Position numbers and translations under genes: made by a program | Notes under the pieces: generated by a model | Database searches by the model: none | The model's input: only the letters and a program-made list of their open reading frames with translations | What the model was told of the DNA's origin: nothing | Source of the DNA: Hornefia porci | GTDB lineage: Bacteria > Bacillota > Clostridia > Peptostreptococcales > Anaerovoracaceae | Direction: 5' to 3' | NCBI RefSeq assembly: GCF_001940235.1 | Contig: NZ_MJIE01000001.1 | Location: forward strand, 310,001-374,000 | Length of the DNA stretch: 64,000 nt | Shown: positions 14,385-22,181 of the stretch, in pieces | Layout: each line of letters starts with the position of its first letter | How positions within the stretch are numbered: the stretch's first letter is position 1

Positions 14385-15068
14385 TCAGGCGGATTCAAGC
14401 TCTGTCAGCCGACAGGATTGATGATCGCTCAAAATATGCAGATCCGCATTGATGGAAGCCAGCTTGTCATTGAGATAACTGATGTAAAGCGACAGCTTTT
14501 CTTCGTCTGTGTCGGGGTCGTCTTCCCATATCTGATCCCTGACCAGGCTGAAATCGATATCCCGGTTCATGTTCTGAATCAGATAGCGCATCAGATCGGT
14601 TTCCTTGGGGCCCAGCCGGATGGAATGCTTTGCCGAAAGCTCCCCCTCCAGAGTATCAAGCCGGACACAGCCTGCGGACAGAATGACAGCGCCGCATCTT
14701 CTCCGGATGACGGAGTTAATCCGCGCGATAAGCTCGTCAAAGGAAAACGGTTTGGTGATATAGTCGTCAGCGCCGAGGTCGAGACCCGCGACCTTATCGT
14801 CGATATCATCACGTGCAGTCAGAAGAATGGCCGGCGTATGTATCCCCTCCTCTCGCATGCTCTTGAGCGCTTCCGTTCCGCTCATGACAGGCATCATGAT
14901 ATCCAGCAGCATACAGTCATATCGGTTTTCCCGTACCATAGAAAGCGCATCGCTTCCGTTTTCCGCACAGCTTACTGAGAATCCTTTGAATTCCAGCATT
15001 TCCCGGATTGCCTCTGACAAAAGCTGTTCGTCCTCAGCCAGCAGGAGTTTTTTTCTGGTATGATTCAT
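14385..15068 (-). CDS. OmpR-family response regulator, orphan
   Basis: This 227-residue regulator has a receiver domain with the acidic pocket E12-D13, phospho-acceptor D56 in LLDIMMPVMSG, T84 in LLTARDD and K106 in DYITKPFSF. The C-terminal half is a winged-helix-like effector with LGPKETDLMRYL and the EEKLSLYISYLNDKL recognition region. No histidine kinase gene lies in the window, so its partner is unknown. It may be co-transcribed with the alarmone synthetase downstream. A terminator separates it from the surface-protein gene upstream. Confidence 0.9.
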   Translation of the reverse strand: MNHTRKKLLLAEDEQLLSEAIREMLEFKGFSVSCAENGSDALSMVRENRYDCMLLDIMMPVMSGTEALKSMREEGIHTPAILLTARDDIDDKVAGLDLGADDYITKPFSFDELIARINSVIRRRCGAVILSAGCVRLDTLEGELSAKHSIRLGPKETDLMRYLIQNMNRDIDFSLVRDQIWEDDPDTDEEKLSLYISYLNDKLASINADLHILSDHQSCRLTELESA

Positions 15069-15143
15069 GGGTTTACTCCCCTCCCCTCTGCTTATCAGAA
15101 TACAGTACGAATATAATTGATAAATGAGCTGTATATGACGATT

Positions 15144-15193
15144 CAGAAAAGAGTCCTGCCGGGGATGTGAAGGAGTTCATCACATCTCCGGCA
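15144..15193 (-). terminator. Intrinsic terminator after the surface-protein gene
   Basis: TGCCGGGGATGTGA (15157-15170) pairs with TCACATCTCCGGCA (15180-15193). On the minus strand the stem is followed by GGACTCTTTTCT, a moderate T tract. Confidence 0.75.
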
Positions 15194-15234
15194 TATTCAT
15201 TTCCAAAATCCCGAATTCTCCGGAGCTCAACAGC

Positions 15235-18200
15235 TCAGTTCCTCCGAAGCGCCATCAGACAGGTAATGATTCCGAAAGAAATCACCGCAAGTGTCACATA
15301 CAGAAGCGGCGTCGTCCGGTCACCGGTCGCGGGTGCGGGCGTTTTGCCGTTCTTTTTTACCGCGGCCGGCACATGAGCGGCTTTGGGAGAGACATTGGCT
15401 TCGGCCTTGACGGGATCGACATCTGCTGCGTAAGCGGCGGAGATGTTCTCTACTTTCCCGCTGTTCGTCGCCCGGGCGCGGTATGTGATTCTGAAGCTGT
15501 CCTTCGGTTGTGCGTCCCGTCGGGTTTCGACCTGGAAATGGTCCAGACCGAAGCTGATACCGCAGGATTTTGTGATATCGCTTCCGTTATAGAGAACTTT
15601 GACGGAAGACGGATCATACCGCAGATTATCTGTCATCACGTGATCCATGATGATCACCCGGCGCAGCGGAGTGAGCGCTTTTGTCGTCAGTGTATAGTGA
15701 AGATATGCGTTTTTCGAGGTTACAGATTCGCGAACAGCCTTGGAATGAACAATTTTTCTCACGCCGCCGATAAATCCGACCCTGTTTTCGGTTTCTGCCG
15801 GTTCGGCATTATCTGCACTGCCGACGGCCCGGTTGATCATTGATGCCTGCGCAGGTATTTTGTCTGCAAAGGTGATGTCATAGGTTACTGTCAGAGTTTC
15901 ACGAAACGAAAGATCTGTATGAGTCCGGATGAGGCATGTCCCTGCTTTGTGATCCACAGAAATATCGCAGGACGCAGTGATATCCCGGTTTCCCTTTCGC
16001 ACGCGGACAGAATCCGGGTCACAGGTTCCGAGATTTTTTTGTTTGAAAGCGTCTTTTATGACGATATTTTTCGCCGTCACTCGGTCCCGGGCCTGGGTGA
16101 GCTTTATAGTATAGTGCCCTTTTTCTCCGGCTCTGTACAGCGTCTGATCGCTTTTCTTGCTGATGACGAGCAGCGGCGTCTTCGGACGGAAGTTAACGCC
16201 TGTTTCGGAGAAATCACCGCCTGAAGGAATCGTATCCTGATCCTTAATCCGAACGCCGTTTGTATTCTCCGTGGCGGGGGTGCGTACAAAATTTCTGAGC
16301 TGCTGTGCGGGAAGCTCCGCCTCGTTGACCGTCATGGCGTAAGAGAGATGCAGACCGCCCGTCAGGTTCAGATCCTGATAATCAGTCTGATGCTCGCGTT
16401 TCAGATAATTTGCTTTCGATCCGCGGGAATCCGAAGAGGCCGGCTCCTTCCCGTCCCTGTATCCGATGTTGGCGTATTTTCCGAGGAACCGAATCACGAA
16501 GCCGCCGTGATTTTCCCGGGGCAGCGTTTCGCCGGAATTTCGAAAACTCTGCGCGGAGGTTTTCAGTTCCTGTCCCGCAACGCGGTCAGCGCCTTCTTTG
16601 TAAGGGTACAGCAGATAATCTGTTCCCTTTGTCAGCGCAGTCCCGTCGCCTCCTGTTATCTTCAGCGACTCGGGATCCAGTGTCAGTCCGGGTGTTTCCA
16701 GTGTATCCGCCAGAACGAGATTTCTCATGAAGGTTCCGGGATTGATGTTGGTGATGTCTGCGGTGAATTGCACCGTATCCCCTGTCTCATATTCCGTCTT
16801 TTCTTGTCCGGCTTTCTTTTCTATGTTCAGCTTTGGACTGTTGATATATACGGAGGTCGAAGCGGAGCGTTCCGGAACGGCATCGGCCGACGCTTTTACC
16901 GTATTCTGTACGACGGTTCCGTTCAGCGCGTTTCCCGGGACGGCGCGGAACGTGATAGTGACAGTCTCTCCGAAGCGAAGCTCCGGCGTGGAGAATTCAA
17001 AACCGCCGGCGATGGATTTCAGAGAGAATTCCCGGCTGATTCCCGCAGCTTTCAGTGTTTTCGGATCAATTGACATGTTCGCGGGAAGATCGGTATCTCT
17101 GACTCTGACACATGTTGCGGACGCCTTTGGATTAGTCTGCCGGATACTGATTTTATATGGGATTTCATCACCGACCTGGAATTCATAGGGCTCTGTGGTT
17201 TTGTTCACGGCAAGTCCCGGCTGTCCCTTCTCATTCTGAGGAAAATGTATGCGGACGGATACTTTGTTGGAAAACCTTTCCCGTCCGTCAATGACTGATG
17301 AGAATCGGTTGGGAAATTCCGCGGAGGTTTCCGTGGCGTCAAAATGCTTATGACCGCGAAGATCCTCCGCACTGACATCGTGACGGACCGAAGCTTCGAT
17401 ATGCAGCGTGACGGTCTCTCCCGCACCGTTTCCGTAGAGTACCGCATTGTTCACATCCGTGCAGGCTGCGGTGACATTTCTGCCGTCGGTTTCAATCCGA
17501 AAAAGACCGCTGAGGTCTTTCCCTTCCCTGCTCTGAATGCGGATTCTGGAAATATCCGTAACAAGGCAGCTGTCAAGTGTGTCTTTGAGGACAAAAGACT
17601 TGAAATAGAATCCCTCGTGATACCCTGCCGGAATCTCCTGTGAACAGTTGAATGTAAAGGATTGATGAAGGTCGGGCAGATCCAGATCGGCGACATTCTT
17701 TTTCTCACTGCCGCTCACTGTCTTCTGCGGATCCGGAGTTTCGAAACGGATCAGGCTCCAGTCCTGTTCCGGTCCGTAAAATGACCGTGCGCCATTCATC
17801 GCACCTTCTTTATAGGTTTTTTTGCCCGCCTTTTCTACAATCTGGTCGGAATGGTACCGGACAGACAAGGCTCTGGTCTTGTATGCGACCGATACTCCGT
17901 TTTCCGGATTCGACGTTCCCTTCGCCACGTTGCAGGCGTAATTGGAGAAGAAGTGCCAGCCGTTTTCTTCTTTATAGGAAAGCCTGCTGTCGGAGGGAAC
18001 GGCGCTTTTCTTTATTCCGTCAGCCCGAAAAGACATCGCCTGTCCCCAGTCGATATCCAGATAGGTGAAATTGGAGGTGATTTCTGCCGGTGTGGACGTC
18101 CCCGAGAAATAATAGGAATATTTCATTTCAAGAGTGCCGATATTGAAGGTGTTCAGCCGGGTCATCCCGGCATATGCCTTTTTGCTCAGGGTGAAATACG

Positions 18201-18729
18201 GGGACAAAGTATTGTTCAGTGGTTTTTTGTGCTTCACATAATCGGCTGAGCGGAGTTCAGCCACAATATCCAGTTTCACATAACCGGCCATCGCACCGGA
18301 ACGCAGGGCTTTCTCATGCGTCGGCGCGTACCAGTAATAATTGTTGTATTTTACCCGGACTGCGCCCTTATTATTGCCGGAAGTCTTAAGCTTGAACTGC
18401 CAGGTTGTTTTAATATCTCCAAGGTTGTCCTTTTCACCGTTGGAATTCCTGTATTCAACGGATTTGCTCAGAGGACTCCCCTTGAGCACCGTGCTGCTGC
18501 TGCCCGGTCCGGAAAGAATCCGGAAGGCGTAAATCTCATCACAGCTCAGCGCCTTTTTCGCGCTGTCCCAGGTGGAATAAGCGCCGCCGGCTCTGGCCTG
18601 AAACGCTTTGTAACCTGCAGTGCCGCTGAGAGGCTGAGATGTGGCTGCATGGGTGATCGTGACGGAACAAAGGATTATTCCGAGCAGCAGGCAGACCCTG
18701 CCTGCCGCGTTTAACATTCTGTTTCTCAT
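15235..18729 (-). CDS. Large cell-wall-anchored surface protein with DUF11-like repeats
   Basis: This is a 1164-residue exported protein. The signal peptide ends near residue 28 (SVTITHA). An N-terminal region of about 480 residues of unknown fold is followed by at least four repeats of about 130 residues, starting near 504 (PGLAVNKTTEP), 629 (SPKLNIEKKAG), 853 (TPLLVISKKSD) and 988 (VRKIVHSKAV). Their sequence, with LxVxDTL/DxxLxxDPxSLKI and a final beta pair, looks like DUF11/isopeptide-type adhesin domains. The C-terminus has a Pro/Ala stretch, PATGD at 1133-1137, a hydrophobic span and RRN, i.e. a sorting signal that departs from LPxTG. The gene follows AAGGAAAGGAAA. It is probably an adhesin or stalk protein; ligand unknown. 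Confidence 0.82.
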   Translation of the reverse strand: MRNRMLNAAGRVCLLLGIILCSVTITHAATSQPLSGTAGYKAFQARAGGAYSTWDSAKKALSCDEIYAFRILSGPGSSSTVLKGSPLSKSVEYRNSNGEKDNLGDIKTTWQFKLKTSGNNKGAVRVKYNNYYWYAPTHEKALRSGAMAGYVKLDIVAELRSADYVKHKKPLNNTLSPYFTLSKKAYAGMTRLNTFNIGTLEMKYSYYFSGTSTPAEITSNFTYLDIDWGQAMSFRADGIKKSAVPSDSRLSYKEENGWHFFSNYACNVAKGTSNPENGVSVAYKTRALSVRYHSDQIVEKAGKKTYKEGAMNGARSFYGPEQDWSLIRFETPDPQKTVSGSEKKNVADLDLPDLHQSFTFNCSQEIPAGYHEGFYFKSFVLKDTLDSCLVTDISRIRIQSREGKDLSGLFRIETDGRNVTAACTDVNNAVLYGNGAGETVTLHIEASVRHDVSAEDLRGHKHFDATETSAEFPNRFSSVIDGRERFSNKVSVRIHFPQNEKGQPGLAVNKTTEPYEFQVGDEIPYKISIRQTNPKASATCVRVRDTDLPANMSIDPKTLKAAGISREFSLKSIAGGFEFSTPELRFGETVTITFRAVPGNALNGTVVQNTVKASADAVPERSASTSVYINSPKLNIEKKAGQEKTEYETGDTVQFTADITNINPGTFMRNLVLADTLETPGLTLDPESLKITGGDGTALTKGTDYLLYPYKEGADRVAGQELKTSAQSFRNSGETLPRENHGGFVIRFLGKYANIGYRDGKEPASSDSRGSKANYLKREHQTDYQDLNLTGGLHLSYAMTVNEAELPAQQLRNFVRTPATENTNGVRIKDQDTIPSGGDFSETGVNFRPKTPLLVISKKSDQTLYRAGEKGHYTIKLTQARDRVTAKNIVIKDAFKQKNLGTCDPDSVRVRKGNRDITASCDISVDHKAGTCLIRTHTDLSFRETLTVTYDITFADKIPAQASMINRAVGSADNAEPAETENRVGFIGGVRKIVHSKAVRESVTSKNAYLHYTLTTKALTPLRRVIIMDHVMTDNLRYDPSSVKVLYNGSDITKSCGISFGLDHFQVETRRDAQPKDSFRITYRARATNSGKVENISAAYAADVDPVKAEANVSPKAAHVPAAVKKNGKTPAPATGDRTTPLLYVTLAVISFGIITCLMALRRN

Positions 18730-18764
18730 CTGATTTCCTTTCCTTCTTTGATTTTTTAGTGTCT

Positions 18765-18802
18765 GCCCGTTGTTAGTTAAGTCCCCGTCGAACTTAACGG
18801 GC
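18765..18802 (-). promoter_or_regulatory. Nested inverted repeats in the leader of the surface-protein gene
   Basis: GCCCGT (18765-18770) pairs with ACGGGC (18797-18802), and inside it TTAAGT (18777-18782) pairs with ACTTAA (18792-18797). On the minus strand this two-part hairpin lies about 36 bases before the start codon. It is either a leader structure or an operator. It is not followed by a T run. Confidence 0.5.
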
Positions 18803-18858
18803 GCTGGCAGCTGACAACGTTCTTTTTAGCCGGTGGCTCTCTGGACTGAAACATACGT

Positions 18859-20019
18859 CTATCTCCTTCCTTTCAGATACAGAAGACTGCAGAGGCTTCC
18901 GCATGCAAGGATACAAAGACTGAAATACAGGAAGACGTCGTTTGTGTCTCCTGTGTCTAGAGATTTCTCTTCGACCGCGGAATTTTGAGAACCCTTCGGG
19001 GATGCGGCGCGCAGCGTGTTCTCGGGAGAACGGGATGATGACTGCGGCGCGGAGTCCGGATTCGCCGGCGGAGTCTCTTCCGGGGCAGACTCTGTGTCCG
19101 GTTCGGTTTTTGCGTCAGCCGGTGACCTGCCGATGTCCGGAACCGCATCCGGTACAGACGGTTTAGCACCGGCGGCGGCAGAGTCCGTGTCCTGTACGGA
19201 AGTGTCGCCGCTGTCGATATCGGCGTCTGTACCCAGTGCGGACGGCTCAGCACCGGCGGCAGAGTCCGTGTCCGGCGCAGGTGCCTCACTGCTGTCGATG
19301 TCGGCGTCTGTACCCAGTGCGGACGGCTTAGCACCGGCGGCGACGGTGCCTGTGTCCGGTGCAGGTGCCGCGCTGCTGGCGGCGACAGTTTCCTGTTCAT
19401 CGGGTTCTGCATTTCGGTCCTGCAGTGTTAATTTCGCAGCAGCGGATTTTGTCACTGTGGGAGCGGTCTTCAGAAGACGGTAGATTCTGGCGGATCTGCA
19501 TTGCCTGAGCCGGCCGATCCAGTCCTCTGCTGTATACCGGTAGGAAACCCCGGTACTGACGGCATGATGCAGGGTCCTGCCGTCGCCGCCGATGATTGCG
19601 ATATGCTGCCAGACGCCGGTGAAATTTTTCCCGTCGTTGAAGCATATGATGTCGCCGGGACGAATCCCGGATGCATGTTCGGCATAATCCGCGTGGGACG
19701 CCAGAGCGCATACGGTACGGGCGTTGACGGCGAGCCAGCTGTTATGGGTCCTGACCACCCCTCCGGCCGGATAGTCGGGAATTCCGTACAGAGTACGCAC
19801 TGCCCAGCCGGTGTACGTCGTACAGACGAGCTGTCCTTTCCCGCAGCCGTATTTCGTTCCGTTTCGCAGGTTCAGGAGCCGGTCATTTACATCGGCACCC
19901 CAGCTCTTTTCGGAGATAACCGCGCCGTGTACCGCGGCTGCGGGAATCAGCGATGTGAATGTCATCAGGATTATGACAGTCAATGTGCCCATTAAAATTT
20001 TTCTGATGTTCTGTTTCAT
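18859..20019 (-). CDS. Secreted NlpC/P60-like cysteine hydrolase with sorting signal
   Basis: This is a 386-residue exported protein. The start at 20019 is chosen for its AAGGAG site 4 bases upstream; longer frames lack one. The signal peptide covers about residues 1-33. Residues 35-175 form a papain-like amidase domain: Cys66 in GQLVCTTYTGWAVR, PGDIICF, His139 in WQHIAIIGG and LHHAVSTG. That order (Cys, then His) is typical of NlpC/P60 peptidoglycan hydrolases. A low-complexity Ala/Pro/Asp region with repeats follows. The C-terminus is SLDTGD near 353-358, a hydrophobic segment and KGRR, so it is probably attached by a sortase of altered specificity or held by its membrane segment. It lies immediately upstream of the adhesin gene. 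Confidence 0.82.
   Translation of the reverse strand: MKQNIRKILMGTLTVIILMTFTSLIPAAAVHGAVISEKSWGADVNDRLLNLRNGTKYGCGKGQLVCTTYTGWAVRTLYGIPDYPAGGVVRTHNSWLAVNARTVCALASHADYAEHASGIRPGDIICFNDGKNFTGVWQHIAIIGGDGRTLHHAVSTGVSYRYTAEDWIGRLRQCRSARIYRLLKTAPTVTKSAAAKLTLQDRNAEPDEQETVAASSAAPAPDTGTVAAGAKPSALGTDADIDSSEAPAPDTDSAAGAEPSALGTDADIDSGDTSVQDTDSAAAGAKPSVPDAVPDIGRSPADAKTEPDTESAPEETPPANPDSAPQSSSRSPENTLRAASPKGSQNSAVEEKSLDTGDTNDVFLYFSLCILACGSLCSLLYLKGRR
19166..19400 (-). repeat. Coding tandem repeat, about 81-84 bases per unit
   Basis: Units begin with GCACCGGCGG at 19166, 19250 and 19331. They encode Ala/Asp-rich repeats of 27-28 residues (GAKPSALGTDADID and variants) in the linker of the NlpC/P60-like protein. 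Such linkers span the wall and often vary in length. Confidence 0.75.
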
Positions 20020-20050
20020 TTTCTCCTTCCTCCCAAAAAACATACCAACG

Positions 20051-20075
20051 AAAAAAACGCCCTCATGGACGTTTT
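20051..20075 (-). terminator. Attenuator-like terminator in the leader of the NlpC/P60-like gene
   Basis: On the minus strand AAAACGTCC, loop ATGA and GGGCGTTTT form a 9-pair stem followed by a T run, ending about 30 bases before the start codon. A terminator between promoter region and ribosome site suggests attenuation or a riboswitch. The preceding 100 bases hold small hairpins (GGCG-AAG-CGCC and others) but match no aptamer I recognise. Confidence 0.7.
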
Positions 20076-20183
20076 CCCCATACTCTGCGGCGCTTCGCCC
20101 CGATTCATGCCGGTTTCCTCTGTACAAAAAATCGCGCGAGCGCCGTATCTGTTGAAACAGCCTGTTCTGTAAAAATCACAAGA

Positions 20184-20215
20184 AAAAAAGACGGACTGTT
20201 TCAACCGTCTTTTTT
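20184..20215. terminator. Bidirectional intrinsic terminator downstream of the ACT-domain gene
   Basis: AAAAAAGACGG (20184-20194) and CCGTCTTTTTT (20205-20215) pair perfectly around a 10-base loop. It ends the minus-strand transcript of the ACT/ligase genes. Part of the loop and stem (20196-20205, CTGTTTCAAC) has a perfect inverted copy at 20151-20160. Confidence 0.9.
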
Positions 20216-20308
20216 ACATTCTTTTCCATGAACATCATACCACGGATGGCAGAATCTGTCAAACCTAAATTTAAGAACCCTCAGCTGTCTGAAATAAGAA
20301 ATTCGCGG

Positions 20309-20740
20309 CTACAGCTGTTCAAGATCCTCCTGGTCCAGGATTTTAATTCCCGCCCGGCTCAGGGCTCTGCGGCCTCCCTCGACGTCACTGACCTTGAGAA
20401 TGATGTAGGCTTCATCTCTGTGCTTTGTCGTAAAGGCGTAGGTGTACTCTACATTAATCTCGGCGTCCTTCAGCGCGGCAAGGATATTCACCAGGCTGCC
20501 CGGCTCGTCCCTGATGGCGATGGCCAGGACGGGCGTAGCTTTGAAGATGTAATCCTCCGCCTTCAGTACCGTGGTCAGCTCGTAGTTGTCATCGACAATC
20601 AGGCGCAGGACGCCGTACTCGGAGATCTCTGCAAGGCAGAGGGCTCTCATGTTGATGTCGTTCTTCTTCAGAAGCTCTGTGAATTCGTACAGTGCTCCCG
20701 GTCTGTTTTCCAGAAATACGGAAATCTGTTTTACATCCAT
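20309..20740 (-). CDS. Tandem ACT-domain protein, partner of the CoA ligase
   Basis: This 143-residue protein is made of two ACT domains (about 1-70 and 72-143). The starts are recognisable as QISVFLENRPGALYEF and LAIAIRDEPGSLVNIL, each with the glycine turn where amino-acid ligands bind. In Clostridia and methanogens such a protein commonly follows a phenylacetate-CoA-ligase-type gene, as it does here, 18 bases downstream. It is probably a small-molecule sensor for that enzyme or for aromatic amino acid breakdown. Confidence 0.85.
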   Translation of the reverse strand: MDVKQISVFLENRPGALYEFTELLKKNDINMRALCLAEISEYGVLRLIVDDNYELTTVLKAEDYIFKATPVLAIAIRDEPGSLVNILAALKDAEINVEYTYAFTTKHRDEAYIILKVSDVEGGRRALSRAGIKILDQEDLEQL

Positions 20741-20758
20741 TCTTTGTACCGCCTTTCG

Positions 20759-22057
20759 TTAAATGTGACGTTTGTCAATGACACGTTTTGCTTTTCCTTC
20801 GCTTCTGGTTATCGTTTTCGGGGCTACCAGCCTGACGTCAACGTAGATGCCGAGCATGGATTTCAGCGCGCCGATCAGCTGCTTCTCGCGTCCCTCCATT
20901 TCGGACATGGAGTCTGAGAACATTTCCGGCGTCATCTCCACCTGCAGCTCCAGCCTGTCGCTGTTATTCTCCCGAGTGACGATGATCAGATAGTTCGCCG
21001 GATATCCTTCATTCATCAGGACGGTCTCAATCTGGCTCGGGAAGACGTTGACTCCCTTGACGATCAGCATGTCGTCGGTCCTGCCCATCAGACGCGACAT
21101 CTTGGCCAGCGTTCTGCCGCAGGAGCATTTCTCATGACTGAGAACCGTAATATCCTTTGTTCTGTAACGGATCAGAGGGAACGCGTCTTTGTTGATGCAG
21201 GTGAAAACCAGCTCGCCCTTTTCTCCGTCCGGAAGAACCTTTCCTGTTTTCGGATCAATAATTTCCGGAATGAAATTATCCTCGTTGACATGCATTCCGG
21301 ACTGTTCACTGCACTCGAAGGAAACTCCAGGACCGGAGATTTCGGTTAGACCATAGATGTCATAGGCTTTGATGCCGAGGCTGCTTTCGATGTTGCGGCG
21401 CATTTCCTCACTCCACGCCTCCGCGCCGAAAATGCCGGCCTTCAGACGGATCTGATCCCGCAGGCCCCTCTCGTTGATGGATTCAGCCAGATAAGCCGCG
21501 TAGGAAGGTGTGCAGCAGAGGATCGTGGAACCGAGATCTGTCATAAACTGAATCTGGCGGTCTGTGTTTCCGGAGGACATGGGGAGCGTCAGGCAGCCGA
21601 CCCTGTGGCTTCCGCCGTTGAGCCCCGCTCCTCCGGTGAACAGTCCGAAGCCGTAGGAAACATGGCAGACGTCGTCCTTTGTTCCTCCCGCGGCTACAAT
21701 CGCACGGGCACAGCAGTCCTCCCAGACATCGATGTCATGCTGGGTATAAAAGGCGACGACCCGTCTTCCCGTGGTGCCGCTTGTGGACTGGATGCGGACG
21801 CTGTCCCGGACAGGGCGCGCCATCAGCCCGTAAGGATAGCATTCCCGCAGATCGTCCTTGGTCAGAAACGGGAGCTTGTGAAGATCCTCGATTCCACGGA
21901 TGTCTCCCGGCTCTACGCCGGTTTCCTGCATTTTCTTTCTGTAATATTCCACATTTTTATAAACGCGCTTCACCGTGTCGACCAGACGCTCATTCTGCAA
22001 TGCGGTCATCTGGTCCCGTGACGCGGTTTCGATATCCGGCTGATAATAATTTTCCAT
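20759..22057 (-). CDS. Phenylacetate-CoA ligase family enzyme (PaaK-like)
   Basis: This is an adenylate-forming CoA ligase of 432 residues, as usual for PaaK. Motifs are the phosphate-binding loop STSGTTGRRVV, the aromatic stretch DDVCHVSYGFGLFTGG, DIYGLTEISGPGVSFEC, the hinge-region YRTKD and GRTDDMLIVKGVNVFPSQIE. I place the start at 22057 (MENYYQPDIE...) because this matches the family N-terminus and a purine-rich AAGGAAAGGA lies upstream. A frame from 22102 has no ribosome site. With the ACT protein it probably activates aryl acids such as phenylacetate or indoleacetate from amino acid fermentation. No 2-oxoacid:ferredoxin oxidoreductase genes are adjacent. Confidence 0.9.
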   Translation of the reverse strand: MENYYQPDIETASRDQMTALQNERLVDTVKRVYKNVEYYRKKMQETGVEPGDIRGIEDLHKLPFLTKDDLRECYPYGLMARPVRDSVRIQSTSGTTGRRVVAFYTQHDIDVWEDCCARAIVAAGGTKDDVCHVSYGFGLFTGGAGLNGGSHRVGCLTLPMSSGNTDRQIQFMTDLGSTILCCTPSYAAYLAESINERGLRDQIRLKAGIFGAEAWSEEMRRNIESSLGIKAYDIYGLTEISGPGVSFECSEQSGMHVNEDNFIPEIIDPKTGKVLPDGEKGELVFTCINKDAFPLIRYRTKDITVLSHEKCSCGRTLAKMSRLMGRTDDMLIVKGVNVFPSQIETVLMNEGYPANYLIIVTRENNSDRLELQVEMTPEMFSDSMSEMEGREKQLIGALKSMLGIYVDVRLVAPKTITRSEGKAKRVIDKRHI

Positions 22058-22181
22058 TCGCGTGATTTTCCTTTCCTTGAGTATCTGTTCCTGAGTATCC
22101 ATTGAATTGTACGCCGCGGCGCTGCTGACGGCAGTCTGTCAGAAGCACCCGTCAGATCCGGCGGGGACCTGATGGCGGATA

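Noticed and set aside
14274..14978. 234-codon + strand frame opposite the response regulator
   Set aside because: Antisense to a response regulator with all catalytic residues. The translation is low in recognisable motifs.
19166..19400. Regular repeats as a CRISPR array
   Set aside because: Repeats are in frame, coding, imperfect and without unique spacers; they are a protein linker.
20020..20130. c-di-GMP (GEMM) or c-di-AMP (ydaO) riboswitch before the NlpC/P60-like gene
   Set aside because: Pieces such as GGGGCGAA and GCCGCAGAG recall ydaO but occur in the wrong order, and the GEMM core with GACGCAAAGCC is absent. I kept it as an unassigned leader.
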